This document shows, piece after piece, positions 30,012-39,145 of a stretch of 64,000 nucleotides of DNA (within the stretch, counting starts at the first letter, position 1; the number at the start of each line of letters is the position of its first letter). Source of the stretch: Dyadobacter jejuensis. GTDB taxonomy: Bacteria; Bacteroidota; Bacteroidia; Cytophagales; Spirosomataceae. Location of the stretch: positions 744,001 through 808,000 of the forward strand of contig NZ_QGDT01000001.1 of NCBI RefSeq assembly GCF_003149085.1, in the 5' to 3' direction. The notes under the pieces are model-generated. The model was not told the DNA's origin. It did not search any database and worked only from the letters and a program-made list of their open reading frames with translations. The position numbers and the translations under genes are program-made.

Positions 30012-30689
30012 TCAGCTTAGGCAGAGAAGCAAGAAACATAACCAATAATCCCTAAGCGCATTTTTTAAAATACTTATGGCTTTAAACAAATGGTTCTCCA
30101 CGGTTCGAACCGATAGGTTAAGTTCAGTAGCGATTTCTTTGGGTTTTTGACCCTCAAACCTACTTCTAACAAAAATTTCCTTGCATTTGGGAGGTAGGGC
30201 GTTGACGACCTGCTGTATTTTCCCTAATAATTCATCGATTTGAATCATGTCTTCGGCCGATTCGTCGGAAGGGTGTTCTTCCAAATCAAGACTGTTGATG
30301 GGCGTCTTTTGATGATGGGCAGAGGCCAAGTAATTATAGGATCTGTTCCGAACGGAACGGAACAAATAGGCGCGGTAGGAACTGTTGATAGCCTTATAGG
30401 ACTGGCTGTTCCATAAGTTATAAAATATTTCACTTACGATGTCTTCGGCTACTTCTTTGGAGTACACGAATCGCACGGCATAGGAACACAGGGGAGAATA
30501 ATACAACCTAAAGAGAAGCTCACAGCCTTGAGCGGGATTGACGTTGAAGATTCCTTTAACAAAGGATTCGTTGTTAACGGGTACCTCTTGCTCTTGTGGC
30601 TTGGTTTCTTCTGGCGTTTTCTTAGCACGGTACCTTAAGCCGTCTAAAGAACCTTCCTTGGAGTTTTCCTGTGTAATAAATGGAGCCAT
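30012..30689 (-). CDS. ECF RNA polymerase sigma-70 factor (Bacteroidetes expansion type)
   Basis: 225 residues. A non-conserved N-terminal stretch of about 45 residues is followed by sigma region 2 (YYSPLCSYAVRFVYSKEVAE, then DIVSEIFYNLWNS) and region 4 with helix-turn-helix (LPPKCKEIFVRSRFEG, then KEIATELNLSVRTVENHLFK). It is first in the operon and presumably drives SusC, SusD and sulfatase expression when released by the FecR protein. The hydrophobic C-terminal tail (YWLCFLLLCLS) is unusual for a soluble sigma factor. Confidence 0.95.
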   Translation of the reverse strand: MAPFITQENSKEGSLDGLRYRAKKTPEETKPQEQEVPVNNESFVKGIFNVNPAQGCELLFRLYYSPLCSYAVRFVYSKEVAEDIVSEIFYNLWNSQSYKAINSSYRAYLFRSVRNRSYNYLASAHHQKTPINSLDLEEHPSDESAEDMIQIDELLGKIQQVVNALPPKCKEIFVRSRFEGQKPKEIATELNLSVRTVENHLFKAISILKNALRDYWLCFLLLCLS

Positions 30690-30853
30690 AATGCTTTTTT
30701 TGCGCTTTCCGTCCTTGAAAAGATTCGAGGATGTACTGGAAGGACAAAAGCAGGGCCAAGTTTACTCAGTCAAAATTGATTTTTTTTATATTTTTTTGAC
30801 CTTATCGCTCATTGATAGGGTAAAAATCATGTTTATTCTAAAAAAGAATACCT

Positions 30854-31753
30854 TTATGCAGGGACTATAAAATCCAAAATGCCCTTTTGAATATGAATTT
30901 TAAGTTCAGAGAATTTTTGGAGTTTCAGGTATTGGTCATCTATATGGAGATGGGGGCTGTTATAAGCGATACGTACCCGATGTGCCTGTTTGAAAGGCGG
31001 ATTCCACTGGGGCTCGTTACCTATTATTTTCGCTGCCAAGTATTTCAAAAGCTCTTTGCGGTGTTTGGCTTCGATCATGACTACTTCCAAGCAGCCATCT
31101 CCCGGGTCGGCATTGGGAGCCATCTGTAAATTAGACCCCATATAGGGCGTATTCATTACCTCGACCCATAGGTATTCACCAGAATGGTCCTCCCCGTCAA
31201 TCTCCACATGGCATTCTTTGGGTTCGTAGGTTTCTGCGAGGCGGTGCAGTACTTTCAGAATATAACGAATCTCTTCTTTCGGTGTTTCATGGGTGGGGCG
31301 GTCCTCCGACGCCAATTCTTTCAGTAACTTGGGGAAAAGCCCAAAACCGAGACTTTCTAAGAAGAAAGCTGGGCGGTCTAAGCCTTCTACGAGGCCGATA
31401 TCAAAACTCTTGACATCGCCCTTCCACCAATTGTCACTCAATTTCTTTAGACAATCGTTCAGTCCGAGGGTGAGAGCTATGTTATTGGCTGTACCCAGAG
31501 GGTGCAGGGCTATGGGGTATTTTTTCTCTATAAGCTTCCGATTCAAGAGTTCGGCGGTTACCTTCCTGACGGTGCCATCCCCCCCAGCCAACACGATGAA
31601 GTCGGCCTCTGAGTCGAGTTTTTGCCAATTTTTGTTGTTGGTCGATCGATAAACACAGGAAAAGCCTTGCTCCTCTAGGGTTTGGATGAGCCATTTTTTG
31701 GAGTGGTCCTCTGTACCCGCTCCAGGATTGTGGAAGATCTGAACGATAGCCAT
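30854..31753 (-). CDS. Diacylglycerol kinase family lipid kinase
   Basis: 299 residues from the ATG at 31753 (an upstream in-frame ATG lies at 31780). Begins MAIVQIFHNPGAGTEDH, the usual start of the DagK/YegS fold. It has the nucleotide-binding motif VLAGGDGTVRKV and LHPLGTANNIALTLG, and a C-terminal beta-sandwich with PNADPGDGCLEVVMI. Predicted to phosphorylate diacylglycerol or a related membrane lipid at the inner membrane. Divergent from surE, with about 115 bp between the starts. Confidence 0.92.
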   Translation of the reverse strand: MAIVQIFHNPGAGTEDHSKKWLIQTLEEQGFSCVYRSTNNKNWQKLDSEADFIVLAGGDGTVRKVTAELLNRKLIEKKYPIALHPLGTANNIALTLGLNDCLKKLSDNWWKGDVKSFDIGLVEGLDRPAFFLESLGFGLFPKLLKELASEDRPTHETPKEEIRYILKVLHRLAETYEPKECHVEIDGEDHSGEYLWVEVMNTPYMGSNLQMAPNADPGDGCLEVVMIEAKHRKELLKYLAAKIIGNEPQWNPPFKQAHRVRIAYNSPHLHIDDQYLKLQKFSELKIHIQKGILDFIVPA

Positions 31754-31867
31754 AGTCAAATTAATTTTTGGAATACTCATAAAAAAGCGTTCCAGATCGC
31801 TGGAGCCGTTGGTATGTGTTTTGTAGTGATAGAGGCTTACTATTTTTCACATAACTACTTTGATCGC

Positions 31868-32611
31868 ATGAATATTCTAATTGCAAACGACGATGGTATA
31901 TATAGTCCGGGTATCGCCGCTTTGGCTCGGGTTGCTACCCGCTTTGGCGAAGTACGGGTAGTGGCTCCCGATGTGGAGCAATCCTCTATGGGACATGCCA
32001 TCACGGCCTCTAGGCCCTTGTCCTACAAGAAATCACCCATCGAATTTCCAGGAGCCGAGGCCTATAAGGTCAATGGTACCCCGGCCGATTGTGTAGCCTT
32101 AGGGACGCACCTTTGGAGCAAGACCGATCTGGTCCTTTCTGGAATTAATATGGGTCCTAACCTGGGGAATTCCATGTGGCACTCAGGCACACTTGCAGCG
32201 GCCAAGCAAGGGGCCCTACTCGGTATCAAATCCATTGCCTTTAGCACCTTTGCCGATAAGCAGGATCCCGACTTTGAGCACCTAGACCCCTTTGTAGAAA
32301 AGGTATTGGAGCAGTTGATTCATGATGGAGATGTGGGACTGTACAATGTGAACCTGCCTAGAACTCCCGTTGGGATGCAGTGGACGCGACAGTCGGTACG
32401 GTTGTATGATGGGCGAATAGAGCCTGGAATGGACCCTATGGGGCGAAAGCACTATTGGTTTACGGTAGTGCCTCTGGAGCCTGCTGAGGAGGGTACCGAC
32501 CGATGGGCCGTAGAAAATGATCTGGTATCTATTACCCCACTAAGGCTCGACCTGACCGACGAAAGGGCATTGGCGATACAGGTACAAGCGGCCAAATGGC
32601 AACCGTCCTGA
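31868..32611 (+). CDS. surE: 5'/3'-nucleotidase SurE
   Basis: 247 residues from the ATG at 31868, chosen because SurE proteins start at MNILIANDDGIYSPGI; the frame is open further upstream but that stretch overlaps the lipid kinase 5' end. Metal ligands are the DD pair in ANDDG, with S in EQSSMGHAIT and N in GINMGPNLGNSMWHSGTL. A metal-dependent phosphatase of nucleoside monophosphates linked to stationary-phase survival. Length is typical (about 250). Confidence 0.96.
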   Translation: MNILIANDDGIYSPGIAALARVATRFGEVRVVAPDVEQSSMGHAITASRPLSYKKSPIEFPGAEAYKVNGTPADCVALGTHLWSKTDLVLSGINMGPNLGNSMWHSGTLAAAKQGALLGIKSIAFSTFADKQDPDFEHLDPFVEKVLEQLIHDGDVGLYNVNLPRTPVGMQWTRQSVRLYDGRIEPGMDPMGRKHYWFTVVPLEPAEEGTDRWAVENDLVSITPLRLDLTDERALAIQVQAAKWQPS

Positions 32612-32628
32612 TCGCTCAGGAGGGTTGC
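32599..32628 (+). terminator. Hairpin overlapping the surE stop codon
   Basis: 13-nt arms GCAACCGTCCTGA and TCAGGAGGGTTGC with one internal mismatch and a 4-nt loop; the stop codon TGA is within the left arm. Only a short T-containing run follows. A likely transcript end between the convergent surE and GT14 genes. Confidence 0.6.
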
Positions 32629-32641
32629 CGCTTCATAGGTT

Positions 32642-33550
32642 TTAGCTACAGTTCCGATCGAGGTAGTCCATGAGCTCCACGTTATGGCTCATGTCGAACT
32701 TCCTAGCCAGCAGGTCGCCTGAGCCAAGGATCAGGTCTAGGTCGCTCATGCCTAGTGGGACGGTGTAGAGCTCCGGAGCGCGTTTCCAATGGCAAAAGGT
32801 GAAATTCGTATTGATAATCTCTCCTCTGTCGGCCTCACTTCCCGAAAGTAAGATGGTTTGGAATATATGCTCTTCCGCAAGCGTAGTATAGCGGAAAAAT
32901 CTGATCAGTTCGGGTTCGCGTTCCAGGGTGTCCAAAAGGTAATTAACTGCTTTTTTGGAAAGACGAACCCAGTTAGACCCGAAGAATATAGGCCTTTCAC
33001 CGGGCAAGGTTCTGGGCAGGGGGAATTGACCGGAAAGAGCCAGGGCACCGTTTAAAAGCTTTTTGACTGGAGTAGGGGAGTCGTAAGGATACACTACTTT
33101 CTTATTGAAAGGCACGTATATATGATACTTGCGCATCCTTTCGGCTACATGGGCATCTGGCGTGTCGGCGACGGGTGTATAATGCATAAAGCTCGCCAAT
33201 GGGTTGCCGGCCAAGAGGGTCAATATGGCTTCATTGGAACTTAAAAGGTAGTCCTGACCGCTGAGGATGACCAAATGGTCGTAGGCGTATCCACTACGGG
33301 CTATGCTACGTATGCCCTCAAGGTTACCTTCTACAAAGCCAAATCGCCCCCAGGCACCGCTCTTTCGATTCTGAACGAAATGGACCTGAGGCATATGCTC
33401 CAGTTCCCGTTGAAACGTCGCCAGGTCCACCTTTAAATCGACTTGAATCCAAAATTGGGCCTGTTTGGCGTCTAGCCTTTCTATTAATCTGCGTACCTGT
33501 TTGGAGTTTTTATGGACCATCAGTAAATAGGCCACTCGATAATTAATCAT
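32642..33550 (-). CDS. GT14 beta-1,6-N-acetylglucosaminyltransferase-like (core-2/I-branching type)
   Basis: 302 residues. Begins INYRVAYLLMVHKNSKQVRRL and has the characteristic WIQVDLK, GAWGRFGFVEGNLEGIRS and YDHLVILSGQDYLL segments, then FFGSNWVRLSKKAVNYLL and EEHIFQTILL. This matches the core-2/I-branching enzyme family. Bacterial members build surface polysaccharide or glycoprotein sugars, but donor and acceptor are unknown. Starts 20 bp after the PhyH gene on the same strand, so the two are probably co-transcribed. Confidence 0.9.
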   Translation of the reverse strand: MINYRVAYLLMVHKNSKQVRRLIERLDAKQAQFWIQVDLKVDLATFQRELEHMPQVHFVQNRKSGAWGRFGFVEGNLEGIRSIARSGYAYDHLVILSGQDYLLSSNEAILTLLAGNPLASFMHYTPVADTPDAHVAERMRKYHIYVPFNKKVVYPYDSPTPVKKLLNGALALSGQFPLPRTLPGERPIFFGSNWVRLSKKAVNYLLDTLEREPELIRFFRYTTLAEEHIFQTILLSGSEADRGEIINTNFTFCHWKRAPELYTVPLGMSDLDLILGSGDLLARKFDMSHNVELMDYLDRNCS

Positions 33551-33570
33551 GAGTCGGATCGGGTTGTTGC

Positions 33571-34533
33571 CTATTTATTAATCAATCTGCGAGCCCATTG
33601 CCGTAAATTAGTAGGCAGTACTTTCCGCATGAGCCCTTCGGGAAGGTACATCTTATAAGAGTAACCCACATAATTGATGGGGGTGCCGAAATAAGTGCTC
33701 TTTACATCTTGGCCCGTAGTGATATCGGTTACCTTCTGAATCGAAATTCTTTCTAAGGCCATATCCGTTTTCATAGGACGGTAATAGGCACAGTTTTCAA
33801 AATAAAAATGGTTGACTTGTGTAAAGCGAGTGGAACCTTCCATAGAGATAGGCTCTCCTCCATGCAAGAGGTTGGCCGACCAAATAAGTGCTTGCCCCTT
33901 TTTGATGTTCAATATCTTTTTATTGAGATGCTTTTGAGCGACAAGCTGTTCAATAAAATCCTCGTACTTATGGTAATAGTTGGCTAACATATCTTCAATG
34001 GACACACTGGTAGAGCCCTTGAGCCCCAATATGGAAAGGTCGTAGAAGGGAAGGCGATGGCTACCAGGATAATAATGTAAGGGTCCATTGCCGTCGTGGA
34101 CGTCCTCTAAGGCTACCCATACTCCGGCCAGGAAGCGCTCAGGAACGGAATTGAAATGAATCGAATCGCTATGCGTCCGTTGTTGGCTCCCCGTCGAAAA
34201 GTTGAGGGTTTGAAAAGGGATAGGACGGCGCTGGTACAGCAAGGATAATATTTCTAATACCCTAGGGGCCGTGGCTATCTTTTTAACAGCATCGTAATCC
34301 TTCCAGGCATCTTGGATTCTGTTGGTGTTACGCGATGCAAATATTGGCTTCAACTCTTCAACGGCCCGGTCCAATAGGTCAACGTCTAGCTCTGGGTCGA
34401 TAATTAAGTAGCCGTTTTCTGAATAAAAACGGATCATTTCTCGGGTTTTATCGTCTAGATTGGCCCTGCTCAGTTCGGCTTCGAAAAAAGGGGATTCTAC
34501 CCAGGGGGTTTGCATGTTCAATGGAGAGCTCAT
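33571..34533 (-). CDS. Phytanoyl-CoA dioxygenase (PhyH) family protein
   Basis: 320 residues. Non-haem Fe(II)/2-oxoglutarate oxygenase with an HxD pair in QQRTHSDSIHF, conserved AGVWVALEDVHDGNGPLHYYPGSHRLPF, and the distal His in LIWSANLLHGGEPI. The family hydroxylates varied small molecules, and the substrate cannot be read. Followed by a GT14 gene, so a role in modifying a surface sugar or lipid is possible. A phosphate-like decoration enzyme is not implied. Confidence 0.9.
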   Translation of the reverse strand: MSSPLNMQTPWVESPFFEAELSRANLDDKTREMIRFYSENGYLIIDPELDVDLLDRAVEELKPIFASRNTNRIQDAWKDYDAVKKIATAPRVLEILSLLYQRRPIPFQTLNFSTGSQQRTHSDSIHFNSVPERFLAGVWVALEDVHDGNGPLHYYPGSHRLPFYDLSILGLKGSTSVSIEDMLANYYHKYEDFIEQLVAQKHLNKKILNIKKGQALIWSANLLHGGEPISMEGSTRFTQVNHFYFENCAYYRPMKTDMALERISIQKVTDITTGQDVKSTYFGTPINYVGYSYKMYLPEGLMRKVLPTNLRQWARRLINK

Positions 34534-34870
34534 AGAGGCTTGGATAGGTTGGTAAGTATACGATTTTAAAGACCAAATTAATCGCTTCCGTCCGTATTTA
34601 TGTTACCAGCAGGTTATCAATATTCGCCTTTTTATCTAACGGTTTTTTATTGATTTTTTTAGCTGAAAATGCACCTATTTTTATGTCAGGTAGCCTTTCA
34701 ATTATTACGGATAATGGAGCTATGTAACTTTTTATATCTAGGTTAGGCGAAATAAGAGTATGCCCGTCAAAAATGGTTGGTTCCTCATTAGTAGGTACTA
34801 AGGACTAGAATGCCCCCTGTTTTAAAAAAAATAAAAGAGTAAAAAGTCTTTTATTTAAATGCCTTTGAAA
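34534..34870. other. Divergent intergenic region between the PhyH and globin genes
   Basis: AT-rich stretch of about 340 bp between divergent genes. Apart from the globin promoter element at its right end I found no gene, strong hairpin or repeat. Confidence 0.45.
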
Positions 34871-34878
34871 TATCTTTG
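34871..34878 (+). promoter_or_regulatory. Bacteroidota -7 element of the globin gene
   Basis: TATCTTTG, an exact match to TAnnTTTG, 22 bp before the globin ATG. A -33 TTG element is not clear. Confidence 0.6.
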
Positions 34879-34900
34879 TTGAAAGGAAAACAAAAAAGAC

Positions 34901-35311
34901 ATGGAACCATCAATAGAACGCAGACAAACGATAGAAGGACTGGCCGATATTAAGCTGTTAGTAGACACTTTTTATGGGAAGGTACGGCAAGATGCACTTT
35001 TGGCTCCTATATTTAACGAGCGAATAGGGGCCCATTGGCCCCAGCATTTAGAAAAGCTGTATAAATTTTGGCAGACGGTACTGTTGAAGGAGCATACCTA
35101 TTTTGGGAGTCCTTTTACGCCACATGCCTTGTTGGAGATCGACCATACGCATTTTAGAAAATGGGTTGGTTTGTTTGTTGAGACCATCGATACACTCTTT
35201 GTAGGCGAGCGGGCCGAAGAGGCCAAGTGGAGAGCGCAAAAGATGGCCGAGATGTTTGAATACAAAAATGCCTACTACCGGAAAGAATCAGAAAAGCGGG
35301 TAGGTGGGTAA
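34901..35311 (+). CDS. Group III truncated hemoglobin
   Basis: 136 residues, the usual length. Contains LVDTFYGKVRQDALLAPIFNE, FWQTVLLKEHTYFGSPF and the proximal-His region LEIDHTHFRKWVGLF, followed by AQKMAEMFEYKNAYY, all typical of group III (YHb-like) globins. Binds haem and small gases; nitrosative stress or redox roles are proposed for the family. Next to a flavin transferase and iron genes, but the 120-bp gap and own promoter suggest an independent unit. Confidence 0.92.
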   Translation: MEPSIERRQTIEGLADIKLLVDTFYGKVRQDALLAPIFNERIGAHWPQHLEKLYKFWQTVLLKEHTYFGSPFTPHALLEIDHTHFRKWVGLFVETIDTLFVGERAEEAKWRAQKMAEMFEYKNAYYRKESEKRVGG

Positions 35312-35431
35312 TTCCTAATTTTGAATGGGCCAGCCTTGGCCGGGTATTGAATGGGTATGTTATGCCTATTTTTCTAAGTATTCGGTGCAATTGCTGGGTG
35401 GGTTGCCTATCTTCGGAGTTTTGTTGCCATT

Positions 35432-36424
35432 ATGAAAAATGTTTTGACTTTCCTTTTCGCAATGATTATGCTGAGCTCCCAGGCTCAGGTGTTGCGCAAA
35501 AGAACCACGATGCTGATGGGTGGGCGCTTCGATATCACCCTGGTGGCTAAGGATGCCCGCACCGCCGAAATGCATATTGATACGGTGATCGCCGAGATCG
35601 CTCGTATAGAGCACCTGATTTCCGACTGGATACCCAGTTCTCAGGTCTCGACGGTCAATGCCCAGGCCGGTATAGCTCCCGTAAAAGTGGATTGGGAGCT
35701 GTTGTTGCTAGCCGAAAGGGCCCTAGAGCTATCTAGACTTAGCCACGGAGCCTTCGATATTAGTTTCGCTGCCATGGACCGTATTTGGAAGTTTGATGGC
35801 TCCATGACCTCCATGCCAACCCCCGAGGCCATCCGCAGGTCGGTAGAAAAGGTGGGGTATCGTCATATCCTGATTAGTCGGGAGGACAGCACCCTATATT
35901 TGGAAAGAAAGGGTATGAAGATAGGCTTTGGAGCGTTGGGTGAAGGCTATGCCGCCGACCGATGTAGGAGCATGATGCAGGAAAGAGGGATCCAGGCCGG
36001 GATTGTGAATGGCACTGGCGACATGAGTGCCTGGGGTAAGCAACCCGACGGGAGCGACTGGATGATCGGTATCAACGATCCGGCCGATAGCGGCCGGCTA
36101 TTGGCTGTGGTCCCCTTGCGGCAAGGGGCTGTGGTGACCTCGGGGAGTTATGAAAAATTTGTAACTTTCAATGGTAAGCGATATGCCCATATTATAAATC
36201 CGGTTACCGGATACCCGGCCACAGGCCTCACTAGCGTTACGGTGTTTGGGCCGAGTGCCGAGCAGGCCAATGGGCTGAGTACTACGATGATGGTATTAGG
36301 AAAAAAGGAGGGATTAGAATTCCTCTCCAATTTTCCTGAATATAGCTGTCTGATGGTCGCCGACGATGGCAGCATGACGCACTCTCCCAATTTGGATCTA
36401 GCAGCATTTCAGATGAAGCCCTAA
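35432..36424 (+). CDS. apbE: FAD:protein FMN transferase (ApbE)
   Basis: 330 residues with a short signal peptide (MKNVLTFLFAMIMLSSQAQ). ApbE signatures: MGGRFDITLVA, HGAFDISFAAMDRIWKF, IGFGALGEGYAADR, GIVNGTGDMSAWG and HIINPVTGYPATG; the DG-type Mg site is near the C-terminus. It attaches FMN from FAD to a Thr or Ser in target proteins outside the cytoplasm. It is convergent with, and 14 bp from, the PepSY/flavodoxin reductase gene. The DUF2271 protein next to that gene carries a TGAS sequence that could be the acceptor, making a flavinylation module for iron reduction plausible. Confidence 0.94.
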   Translation: MKNVLTFLFAMIMLSSQAQVLRKRTTMLMGGRFDITLVAKDARTAEMHIDTVIAEIARIEHLISDWIPSSQVSTVNAQAGIAPVKVDWELLLLAERALELSRLSHGAFDISFAAMDRIWKFDGSMTSMPTPEAIRRSVEKVGYRHILISREDSTLYLERKGMKIGFGALGEGYAADRCRSMMQERGIQAGIVNGTGDMSAWGKQPDGSDWMIGINDPADSGRLLAVVPLRQGAVVTSGSYEKFVTFNGKRYAHIINPVTGYPATGLTSVTVFGPSAEQANGLSTTMMVLGKKEGLEFLSNFPEYSCLMVADDGSMTHSPNLDLAAFQMKP

Positions 36425-36438
36425 TTCCCGGATGAAGG

Positions 36439-38634
36439 CTAGTAGCAATCCATTAAGATCTGCCCATGCGACTGGTAATAGCTGACAGACTTATGGAGTC
36501 GATGTTGGCAAATAGTCTCCAGCAGTTCCACTACGTCTTTTTGCATGTCCAAGGAGCCGCAGAGCATTATTACCCCTCCACCTTCCAGTGTTTCGATTAC
36601 TAGTGATTCGTCGCGCTGCAACAGATCCTTTACATAGTACCGGTTATCTTCCCTTGAGCGGGCCAGTTGGAACCCACTGAGCTTACCCTGCTCTACATAA
36701 TCCTCTACAGAGGCTCGATATAAGCTAAAGGAGGCATGATCGCGGAAACCGCAGTACAGATAAATATTAGTATCGGAAGTGCATTCATCTATCATTCCTA
36801 GGAAGGGAGCTATGCCCGTACCATTGGAGACCATCAACACTTGTTGGGCCTTTTGTGGAAAATGAAAATGAGGGTTTTCGTCTATTCGGGCCGTAATGCT
36901 GTCGCCTGGCTGCAGGGCATATAGATATTCCGAGCCTAGCCCACCAGGATGTAGCTTCACACTGAGCTGAACCTCCCCGGCCACTTTGCCTATGGAGTAT
37001 TGGCGCTCTCGGTGGTCGTCGGCAGGATATACGCTGAGCAGGTCGCCGGAGCGGTAGGTGAGGCCATGTTGGGGACGAAGCCGAACTCGGAAAGCATCGT
37101 GGGTTTCGGATAGGGTGGTCCTTTCGGTGACCACCAAGGTATGTGGGCGATCCTGTCGGGTGGTCATCAGACTTGCCGGTAGCGTCAACGACACCGCGGC
37201 ATGTTGGGCCCAGACGCCCGCCCAATGGCCAAACTCGTCGGGCGACTTATCATGGACCGTTTGAATTTCGACGAGTGGAACGGCCCATTCCTGGCGCGAA
37301 AGCAGGTGGTCTACTTCAAAGGCAAATTTACAAAAATCGGGATAGGCATGCGAGCCAAATCCTACCACCGAATAAGATACCGACTGAGCCTGCGGGTATT
37401 GGGCAAGCTTAGCTGCAAATTGTAAGGAGTTGGTAGGTGGGTTCCCCAGGCCATAGGTGGCCGTTAGCACTACGATATGCTTGGCTCTGGGGAAGGCTTG
37501 ATAATTATTCAGCTCACTGACATACACTTTTTTGCCTTGCGCTATGAGTTGCTCCTGTATTGCATTGGCAAACCTGAAGGTGCTGCCATTCTCCGAACCC
37601 ACCAACAGGATGTATTCGCTTTCGCGAGGGGTATGCTTATTGCGAACCCGACCAGCGCGGCGTTTAATGGTAATGGCAAACCCGGAATATATAAAAAACA
37701 GGATATTCCCAGAGGCCAAGGCGAGTAGTATCGCCCATAGGCTATTGGTTTTGCCGGTATGGAGGTCTAGGCTGAGTTCGGTCAGGATGACCGACATGGG
37801 GTAGCGTACTTCCGACAATACTTCCCCCGTCACTTGATTGACGTTCAGCTCCCGGTCCTTCAGTTTGAGCGTATAATAGTCTTCTACATCATCCGAAAAA
37901 GGAAAGTCGATCGACTGTAAGTCGGCCAAGGGAGTTTTAGTGAAGATCTCAAAAAGGGTAGGATCCAAGGCTGGTTCGTCCTGGATGGAGTCGTAGTCCA
38001 CATCGGGTAGGATATACGCCGTGTCGATTAGCTGAAAGCGCGCCAGCGACAGGTAGGTCCCCGTTAGGGCTATAATACATATCGGTAGTAGCGACAGGCG
38101 CCCCCATACTACATGGTAATATTGCGCAAAATTTTCTCTAACGATGCTGGTAAAAAAACGCTTCCACCCCCGTTGGCGTTGTACCACTAGGGCCGCACCC
38201 GAAATGGTAATCAGTAGGAGTAAAAAGGAGGTGAGGCCAATGAAGAAACGACCGGTTTCGTGTAAAAATAGAGAACGGTGCAATGCCGTGACCCATTCGA
38301 AAAACTCTGATGGAGCCTCTGGCTCCCCCAATAGGGCTCCGGTTGTAGGGTTTACATAGGCCAACAGATTTTCTCCATCCTGGTCCATCCCTTTGATAAG
38401 TACAAACTGATTGGCATCTACCGAGAGGTTGCTTACCCCGGGATATTGCTTTCGGAGCTGGGGAATCACCTCGGCGAGGCTAATGTTTTCAAAAGATTCG
38501 GTACGATAGGGCTGTAGCTTTTCCTGGATGGGCTTAAAGGCTAATATGATCCCGGTGATCGATGCGAGGGTCAGCAATATAAAAGAAGATACAGCCAACG
38601 CCAAGTGGCTGTATCTCCAAATAGAAATAGTCAT
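36439..38634 (-). CDS. PepSY transmembrane / flavodoxin / FNR-like fusion reductase
   Basis: 731 residues. Part 1 (about 1-325): PepSY-associated membrane domain with four helices and two PepSY-like loops (YVNPTTGALLGEPEAPSEFF; LNVNQVTGEVLSEVRYP). Part 2 (about 340-480): flavodoxin fold with LVGSENGSTFRFANAIQEQL and VLTATYGLGNPPTNSL. Part 3 (about 490-731): ferredoxin-NADP-reductase-like domain with RQYSIGK, VLMVSNGTGIAPFLGMI, VIMLCGSLDMQKDVVELL. It resembles the reductase half of sulfite reductase fused to a membrane anchor. Predicted to carry NADPH electrons across the inner membrane, probably for ferric-siderophore reduction. Last gene of the ankyrin-DUF2271-reductase operon. Confidence 0.92.
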   Translation of the reverse strand: MTISIWRYSHLALAVSSFILLTLASITGIILAFKPIQEKLQPYRTESFENISLAEVIPQLRKQYPGVSNLSVDANQFVLIKGMDQDGENLLAYVNPTTGALLGEPEAPSEFFEWVTALHRSLFLHETGRFFIGLTSFLLLLITISGAALVVQRQRGWKRFFTSIVRENFAQYYHVVWGRLSLLPICIIALTGTYLSLARFQLIDTAYILPDVDYDSIQDEPALDPTLFEIFTKTPLADLQSIDFPFSDDVEDYYTLKLKDRELNVNQVTGEVLSEVRYPMSVILTELSLDLHTGKTNSLWAILLALASGNILFFIYSGFAITIKRRAGRVRNKHTPRESEYILLVGSENGSTFRFANAIQEQLIAQGKKVYVSELNNYQAFPRAKHIVVLTATYGLGNPPTNSLQFAAKLAQYPQAQSVSYSVVGFGSHAYPDFCKFAFEVDHLLSRQEWAVPLVEIQTVHDKSPDEFGHWAGVWAQHAAVSLTLPASLMTTRQDRPHTLVVTERTTLSETHDAFRVRLRPQHGLTYRSGDLLSVYPADDHRERQYSIGKVAGEVQLSVKLHPGGLGSEYLYALQPGDSITARIDENPHFHFPQKAQQVLMVSNGTGIAPFLGMIDECTSDTNIYLYCGFRDHASFSLYRASVEDYVEQGKLSGFQLARSREDNRYYVKDLLQRDESLVIETLEGGGVIMLCGSLDMQKDVVELLETICQHRLHKSVSYYQSHGQILMDCY

Positions 38635-38646
38635 ATATTGGGTGCG

Positions 38647-39138
38647 TTAGTTGGGGCTAAAGCGTACATAACGAATGTAGCCCGTACCCTCACTCTTTGC
38701 TGAGAGGCCTGCCGTGGTCAACGGGATTTCCAGATCAGCTGCATGATATTTATTGTCCTCTACAGCACTTTCAAAACGGAGCTTGTAGCCGGCATTAATT
38801 TTTGAAGTTTCGATATCCAAAACATTGACCGCCCTGTCGCCACCCGTTACTGAGGCTCCAGTAATGGCGCTGATATTGCTCGGTTTTTTGGATTGAAATT
38901 GATGCCATTTTTTAAGGGTGTTGTACCACTCCTTGTCGGGCCCCAACACATATAGGGTTTTTTCGTAGGCACCTTTCGGGTTGATCAACGAAATTACCAC
39001 ATAGGCACCTTCACCCATATAGTTGGTCATTTGGATCATGCACCTGTACTTGGAAGTCGCCTTTTGGGCCATGACGTCCGAAGGGCTGGCCCATAGGAGT
39101 GCCACTAGCAATAAGGCAGTTTTAAATAGGGAAGACAT
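38647..39138 (-). CDS. DUF2271 protein with candidate flavinylation site
   Basis: 163 residues with a signal peptide (FKTALLLVALLWASPSDVMAQ). The body matches DUF2271 in style (MIQMTNYMGEGAYVVISLIN, VLGPDKEWYNTLKKWHQF, and ending TGYIRYVRFSPN). It contains ISAITGASVTGG with T93-G-A-S96, which resembles the (S/T)GA(S/T) core recognised by ApbE, though the usual preceding Asp is not in the standard place. Located 12 bp upstream of the reductase gene, with apbE just beyond. Likely a periplasmic FMN-carrying electron carrier; this role is inferred from the motif and neighbours. Confidence 0.82.
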   Translation of the reverse strand: MSSLFKTALLLVALLWASPSDVMAQKATSKYRCMIQMTNYMGEGAYVVISLINPKGAYEKTLYVLGPDKEWYNTLKKWHQFQSKKPSNISAITGASVTGGDRAVNVLDIETSKINAGYKLRFESAVEDNKYHAADLEIPLTTAGLSAKSEGTGYIRYVRFSPN

Positions 39139-39145
39139 ATACTAT

